NCBI RefSeq assembly: GCF_003945595.2
Contig: NW_024104426.1
Coordinates: 620,001-684,000, forward strand
DNA length: 64,000 nt
Reading direction: 5' to 3'
Source of the DNA: Pipra filicauda
Taxonomy: Eukaryota > Chordata > Aves > Passeriformes > Pipridae
Shown: in pieces, positions 61,701 to 64,000 of the stretch
How the letters are laid out: the number at the start of each line of letters is the position of its first letter
Numbering within the stretch: position 1 is the stretch's first letter
Program-made: the position numbers and the translations under genes
Notes under the pieces: generated by a model
The model's database searches: none
The model's input: the letters and a program-made list of their open reading frames with translations, nothing else
What the model was told of the DNA's origin: nothing

Positions 61701-64000
61701 TTTCTTGTCTTGTAGCCCTCTAAAGCATTTCATGGGTATTAATTTGTACATTGTTCTGCTCAGTGCTTTCATTGCTCTCTTTAGTTCTTTCCCCTGATGC
61801 TGCTGGTTTCATGCTGGTCTGGATCAGTTCATGGAGATTCACAGTACAATTCCCTTTTTTTCTGCTTATTTTGTGGCAGATGAAGATATCTCCACAAAGA
61901 TTTCTTTGCTCAGTAGTATCTTTGTAGTGACTGCAGGACAGCTCACAAGAAACTACAGCCTTTGGCACCCACATTCTGCTGTTGTATTTTTGTACATTGC
62001 CTTGAGTCTGCAAAAGTTTTATTTCACGTCTCATTTTCTCAATATATTTTCTATTTGTTTTTTTTTCCTCACAGTGTTTATGCTCACAGCTTCATAATAT
62101 GCTCATTTTTAACATCAGTAGTTATTTGAACAGTTACTTCAATGCTTTCTAGTGAAGACTTCTTTTAATAAATTGATGTCAAATAGGGGTTTTAAAAACC
62201 ATTTTATGCCATTTTCTACAGGCCTTTACATTGTGGATATTTTTGACATAAAAAAACTTCAAAACCCTTTAAAATTTACTCTAGGAAAAACTTATCAATT
62301 AATAATCAGGTTCTGGTCTGATAACACTTGCTATATCACAGAAGTGCATACATGGAGGTTAAAAGGCACTGTGAGTTAGGGTAGTGTAAAAGGCTTACAC
62401 CACCTTCTATCCATGATGCAGCCCATGGAATTATTGCTGCAGTTAGAGCTCCAAAAAGATCTGCTGGTGTGCAATGCAGACACAGCTACAGGTGGAGGTA
62501 CAAGCACCTGAAGGCTCCACAACAGGGAGATAAAAGTAGAAATGGCAGGTCTGGCAGTGCACCCAATGGATTCCTTTCCACGAGGAGCCTGTCTGAGGGA
62601 TTCTTACACCTCCATACCCAGAGCACAGACCTCTGCCTCTTATAATAAGTCCCTAATTGGCTTTTTTTGCTCTGCAGACTGAACACACATGAGTTTCTTT
62701 GAAAATTCAAAGGGAATGCTTCCCATCTTTTATTTCGCTTTGTCTTAAAACTAATGGGATTTCTTGTTTCCCCGTGTTTCTGTTCTTGCCAATTCTAAAA
62801 GCTTACATAAGGAGGTAGAACGGGTGTAAAGGCTTAAAAAAAAAATCATCTGTATGATTTGTAGGTAAGGAGATATTAAAGAACTAAAAAATCCCTGTGG
62901 AAAGGATCTTAGGGATGACATATTTCTACAGATATATTCCACTAAATCCCTGCTTAAAGCCCCAAAAATATTCTTTTTCAAGTGCACCATGACATAAAAT
63001 CACTCAGACAAAATCTTTTGGTCGTATTTTTGCTTTAAAGTGGATTTTGATCTGGAAGTGTCAGCTCAATGGGAGATGTTTCAACATTCACAAGGACTCC
63101 AGATAAGTGCAAGATAGTCCTGGTGGTGATTTTCAGTCATTGTAATTGAGCTCAAATTAAAGTGAGTCCCAGCTGTAAATGATCACTGACTAATTTACTA
63201 AGCCATTAATCCTGTCTATGAAACTTTCACTCATGCTTGTTTTTAAGAACTAAATTAAGAGTTAAATTTCTGAAGTAGTTCAGAGGTGAAGACAACTGAC
63301 TTGTGGAACCCTGACTCTTTTCCCCAAATATGCATTTAATAGAGTTGATGTATTTTATCTCTGACTGCACAGTCACTGTAGTTGCATTCAAAACTTGTAA
63401 CACTACTCATACAGATTTCTCAGAGTAGCTGAGGAGCAAAGGTTTCTACAAAATACTTTAGAATAGTATTTTTTTTGATACATTGAGCTTCCAAAAATCA
63501 AAATTTGCCACCATCTTAATCCCCAGAAATATAAAACTTTTAAAATTGCATAATTAAATCACATGATCAGGGTTAGAGAAGCTTGCCACTTCATTTTTAG
63601 CAACAATCTGTGTTTTGTAGCACTCTCTGTGTAATGCTGAGATACTACTCTGAATAAAAGCAAGGAAAAAAATAATTTTTAAGTGCACCTTTCTTTAAAC
63701 TCCTTTGGTTTCTCGAGACTTTTTTGATTTTTTCCTTCAATCATTTCAGAGTTATCTTGATCTTCTGTAGCCGCTTCAAGTCTCTTAAAAGATGAAGAAC
63801 AAATAGCATAAAAATTGACAAAATTTTAAATACTATAGCTATGTGCTACAAAAGTTTTCTAAACCTGACAAATCACTGCACAGTAGTAGAGTTTTTGCAG
63901 CCAAGACATTCTGAAGAAATAAACAGAACAAGGTTAAAGAGAGGAACTTCCATGTTTGTTCCAATTCTTACAGTTTTGGAACATGGGCACTGTATATCTG
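49513..64000 (-). CDS. SIX6OS1: SIX6OS1 (C14orf39) synaptonemal complex central element protein, C-terminal 365 residues, 5' partial
   Basis: Spliced gene read right to left; exons are listed separately. The protein is known in mammals as a central-element component of the synaptonemal complex. It binds SYCE1 through its N-terminal helical region and is needed for synapsis and meiotic recombination; human variants cause infertility. What is seen: 11 exons, all introns GT-AG, phases matching at all ten junctions, 365 codons without a stop, then TGA. The end of the protein has the features I recall for this family: a run containing SEDAFAFPFASES, then HAFGDGKDDFSFPF and FGQDQRSSQSPS. Upstream comes the SPGFNFFGSSVFG module. 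The visible part is mostly polar, low complexity and probably disordered. Human protein is about 587 residues, so roughly 220 N-terminal residues (the coiled-coil part) should lie beyond the right edge. No frameshift or premature stop is seen. Identity rests on remembered similarity, not on a search. Confidence 0.88.
49716..50942 (-). other. SIX6OS1 intron, no further feature seen
   Basis: AT-rich intron between the last two coding exons. No repeat or RNA gene recognised. Confidence 0.75.
50943..51000 (-). CDS. SIX6OS1: SIX6OS1 coding exon, 58 bp
   Basis: Acceptor CATTTTCAG|GCAG and a strong donor GATATTG|GTAAGT. It reads AEENFPVGNLNTQSPHKDI and shares a Gly codon with the last exon. Confidence 0.85.
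51001..52422 (-). other. SIX6OS1 intron containing an unexplained 158-codon open frame
   Basis: AT-rich intron. An open frame at 51662-52138 on the gene's own strand has no recognised family and is probably chance or an old repeat. Part of the segment (about 51760-51960) is more GC-rich than the rest of the intron. Confidence 0.7.
52423..52558 (-). CDS. SIX6OS1: SIX6OS1 coding exon, 136 bp
   Basis: Acceptor TATTTACAG|CATT and donor GATGAG|GTAAAA. It reads IQNLGCEEGTSKSPAFFSLM then NFSQKSPGFNFFGSSVFG. The aromatic SPGFNFF..SVF module is a recognisable family signature. It enters with one base completing a Phe codon and exits in phase 0. Confidence 0.88.
52559..53057 (-). other. SIX6OS1 intron, 499 bp
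   Basis: Short AT-rich intron between the SPGFNFF exon and the PPFD exon. Nothing else seen. Confidence 0.75.
53058..53197 (-). CDS. SIX6OS1: SIX6OS1 coding exon, 140 bp
   Basis: Acceptor TTTTAATAG|GATG and donor GACTT|GTATGA. It reads DVHTCFNPNEDNPDIVEESA and then EPFLRVPKTPDLKGKKMQFS and ETPPFD. This follows the mammalian order: an acidic stretch with an AE motif, then the KSPPFE-like motif. The donor is the weakest of the set but gives the correct phase into the next exon. Confidence 0.84.
53198..54805 (-). other. SIX6OS1 intron hosting the LTR
   Basis: Intron of about 1.6 kb. The ERV LTR occupies roughly its middle third. A 91-codon open frame at 53383-53655 lies between the LTR and the downstream exon but is not needed for the gene model. 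Confidence 0.72.
53768..54321 (+). mobile_element. Solo LTR of an avian endogenous retrovirus, in a SIX6OS1 intron, antisense to the gene
   Basis: About 554 bp resembling, along its whole length, an LTR I know to be abundant in bird genomes. It begins TGTGCTG..TTGGGCTGGGG and includes TTACTGCTGAGCAGTGCT, GCTGACCCCAACTGACC and TTTGCTTTACCTGTTAAA, ending with a GTTAAACCACA motif. A decayed TATA-like box (CAATAAAAG) lies at 54013-54021, and a decayed poly(A)-signal region at about 54203-54209. No internal gag/pol/env sequence flanks it, so it is a solo LTR. I could not see target-site duplications; the copy is diverged and probably old. The exact family name is not assignable by eye. Confidence 0.72.
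54806..54873 (-). CDS. SIX6OS1: SIX6OS1 coding exon, 68 bp
   Basis: Acceptor TTTTTGTGCAG|CAAAC and donor CCTCAA|GTAAGC. It reads NQEAKRGDKEADEPKESSHI then PQ, equivalent to the mammalian SEKGDKDAEYGDKG stretch. It is highly charged. The downstream intron holds an ERV LTR. Confidence 0.83.
54874..55906 (-). other. SIX6OS1 intron, about 1.0 kb
   Basis: AT-rich. No recognised repeat or RNA. Confidence 0.75.
55907..55971 (-). CDS. SIX6OS1: SIX6OS1 coding exon, 65 bp
   Basis: Acceptor CTTTTAG|AGTG and donor ATGG|GTAAGG. It reads VTNPPKQLTSNQQFESKKAV, matching the family segment with PQKQSNSNQ. Its first A completes Arg and its last G starts an Ala codon finished by the next exon. Confidence 0.83.
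56060..56145 (-). CDS. SIX6OS1: SIX6OS1 coding exon, 86 bp
   Basis: Acceptor CCTTTTAG|ATGG and donor TTCAG|GTAACT. It reads MVIDTAGTNNPRIAQVPSIA then SIQTPMKF. The other two frames contain stops, so this frame is forced. It leaves AG for the next exon, 88 bp away, the shortest intron of the set. Confidence 0.82.
56146..58185 (-). other. SIX6OS1 intron, about 2.0 kb
   Basis: AT-rich, with a pyrimidine-rich unique stretch around 56830-57250. No repeat family recognised. Confidence 0.75.
58186..58265 (-). CDS. SIX6OS1: SIX6OS1 coding exon, 80 bp
   Basis: Acceptor AATTTAG|GGAG and donor TCAGAG|GTATGT. It reads REDKEKTMELSVATSSSSNL then AENLSE. It is serine-rich and polar, as expected for the disordered tail. 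The phase fits on both sides: a G from upstream makes Gly, and it ends on a whole codon. Confidence 0.82.
58266..58713 (-). other. SIX6OS1 intron, 448 bp
   Basis: AT-rich intron with nothing else recognised. Confidence 0.75.
58714..58853 (-). CDS. SIX6OS1: SIX6OS1 coding exon, 140 bp
   Basis: Acceptor CTGTTTAG|GATG and donor ACAG|GTGCAG. It reads MFEEPEHTPLPKEKHQW and later IPQKLVQSVQSIRF, corresponding to the family segment with ESQKLVRPIKM. The preceding intron is the longest in the window, about 4.8 kb. A single G completes the Arg codon split with the upstream exon. Confidence 0.85.
58854..63688 (-). other. SIX6OS1 large intron, about 4.8 kb
   Basis: AT-rich unique sequence. It has a T/G-rich low-complexity stretch at about 60158-60206. 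No CR1 or other mobile element was recognised, unlike the intergenic left part of the window. No exon is needed here, because the flanking exons join in phase (KER then MFEE). Confidence 0.7.
63689..63783 (-). CDS. SIX6OS1: SIX6OS1 coding exon, 95 bp
   Basis: Acceptor CTTTTAAG|AGAC and donor GAAAG|GTGCAC. It reads RLEAATEDQDNSEMIEGK and ends KPKEFKER once the split Arg codon is joined to the following exon. This is charged and helix-prone, and corresponds to the KELKER region of the mammalian protein. It enters in phase 0 and leaves two bases for the next exon. Confidence 0.82.
63972..64000 (-). CDS. SIX6OS1: SIX6OS1 exon, 3' end only (cut by window edge)
   Basis: The last 29 bases of an exon, reading DIQCPCSKT, end at a good donor (ACT|GTAAGA). 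The phase-0 end fits the next exon, which begins RLEAATED. The match is short and rests on the splice site, the phase and a weak resemblance to the family at this point, so it is the least certain exon. Confidence 0.6.

Noticed and set aside
1..64000. CRISPR arrays, operons, tRNA or rRNA genes, or a novel prokaryote-like system
   Set aside because: No regular spaced repeats, no tRNA or rRNA sequence and no dense gene clusters. Split genes, CR1 and an LTR identify vertebrate nuclear DNA.

Overview
This window looks like nuclear DNA from a bird. It carries at least 18 recognisable pieces of CR1 (chicken repeat 1), the dominant avian LINE. Most end at the CR1 3' terminus, a short ATTCTRTG-type repeat. 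It also carries one solo-LTR-like copy of a retroviral LTR type I know to be common in birds. The sequence is AT-leaning, with long intergenic and intronic stretches. A songbird-like neoavian is plausible, but the species cannot be fixed from sequence alone.

Right-hand part (about 49.0-64.0 kb), minus strand: one real protein-coding gene, recognised as SIX6OS1 (C14orf39), a central-element protein of the meiotic synaptonemal complex. Eleven coding exons can be placed by hand (63972-64000, 63689-63783, 58714-58853, 58186-58265, 56060-56145, 55907-55971, 54806-54873, 53058-53197, 52423-52558, 50943-51000, 49513-49715). All ten introns are GT-AG, and the reading phase fits at every junction. Together they give 365 uninterrupted residues and a TGA stop at 49513-49515. 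The first visible exon is cut by the window edge, so the N-terminal coiled-coil part lies to the right. An AATAAA signal lies at 49051-49056 on the minus strand. An ERV LTR of about 550 bp sits in the intron between the exons at 54806 and 53197, in the opposite orientation to the gene.

Left-hand part (1 to about 49 kb): no convincing protein-coding gene. Open frames here are short and have no recognisable family outside CR1. The region holds scattered 5'-truncated CR1 copies in both orientations, including a nested pair, one 650-bp copy that still shows remains of the ORF2 C-terminus, and two copies with hairpins at rearranged ends. Between them lies unique sequence. Several blocks of it look like candidate regulatory DNA: a CpG-enriched block at 1.6-2.3 kb; AT-rich, homeodomain-site-rich blocks near 17, 26.6, 36.3 and 45.5 kb; and a GC-rich block at 39.0 kb with an E-box, a D-box and a downstream TATA box. 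These calls rest on base composition and motifs only.

In mammals SIX6OS1 is next to SIX6, on the 5' side, with PPM1A beyond its 3' end. The 49-kb left part would then be the SIX6OS1-PPM1A intergenic space. That placement is inference, because neither neighbour is visible. I found no evidence of an undescribed multi-gene system here.
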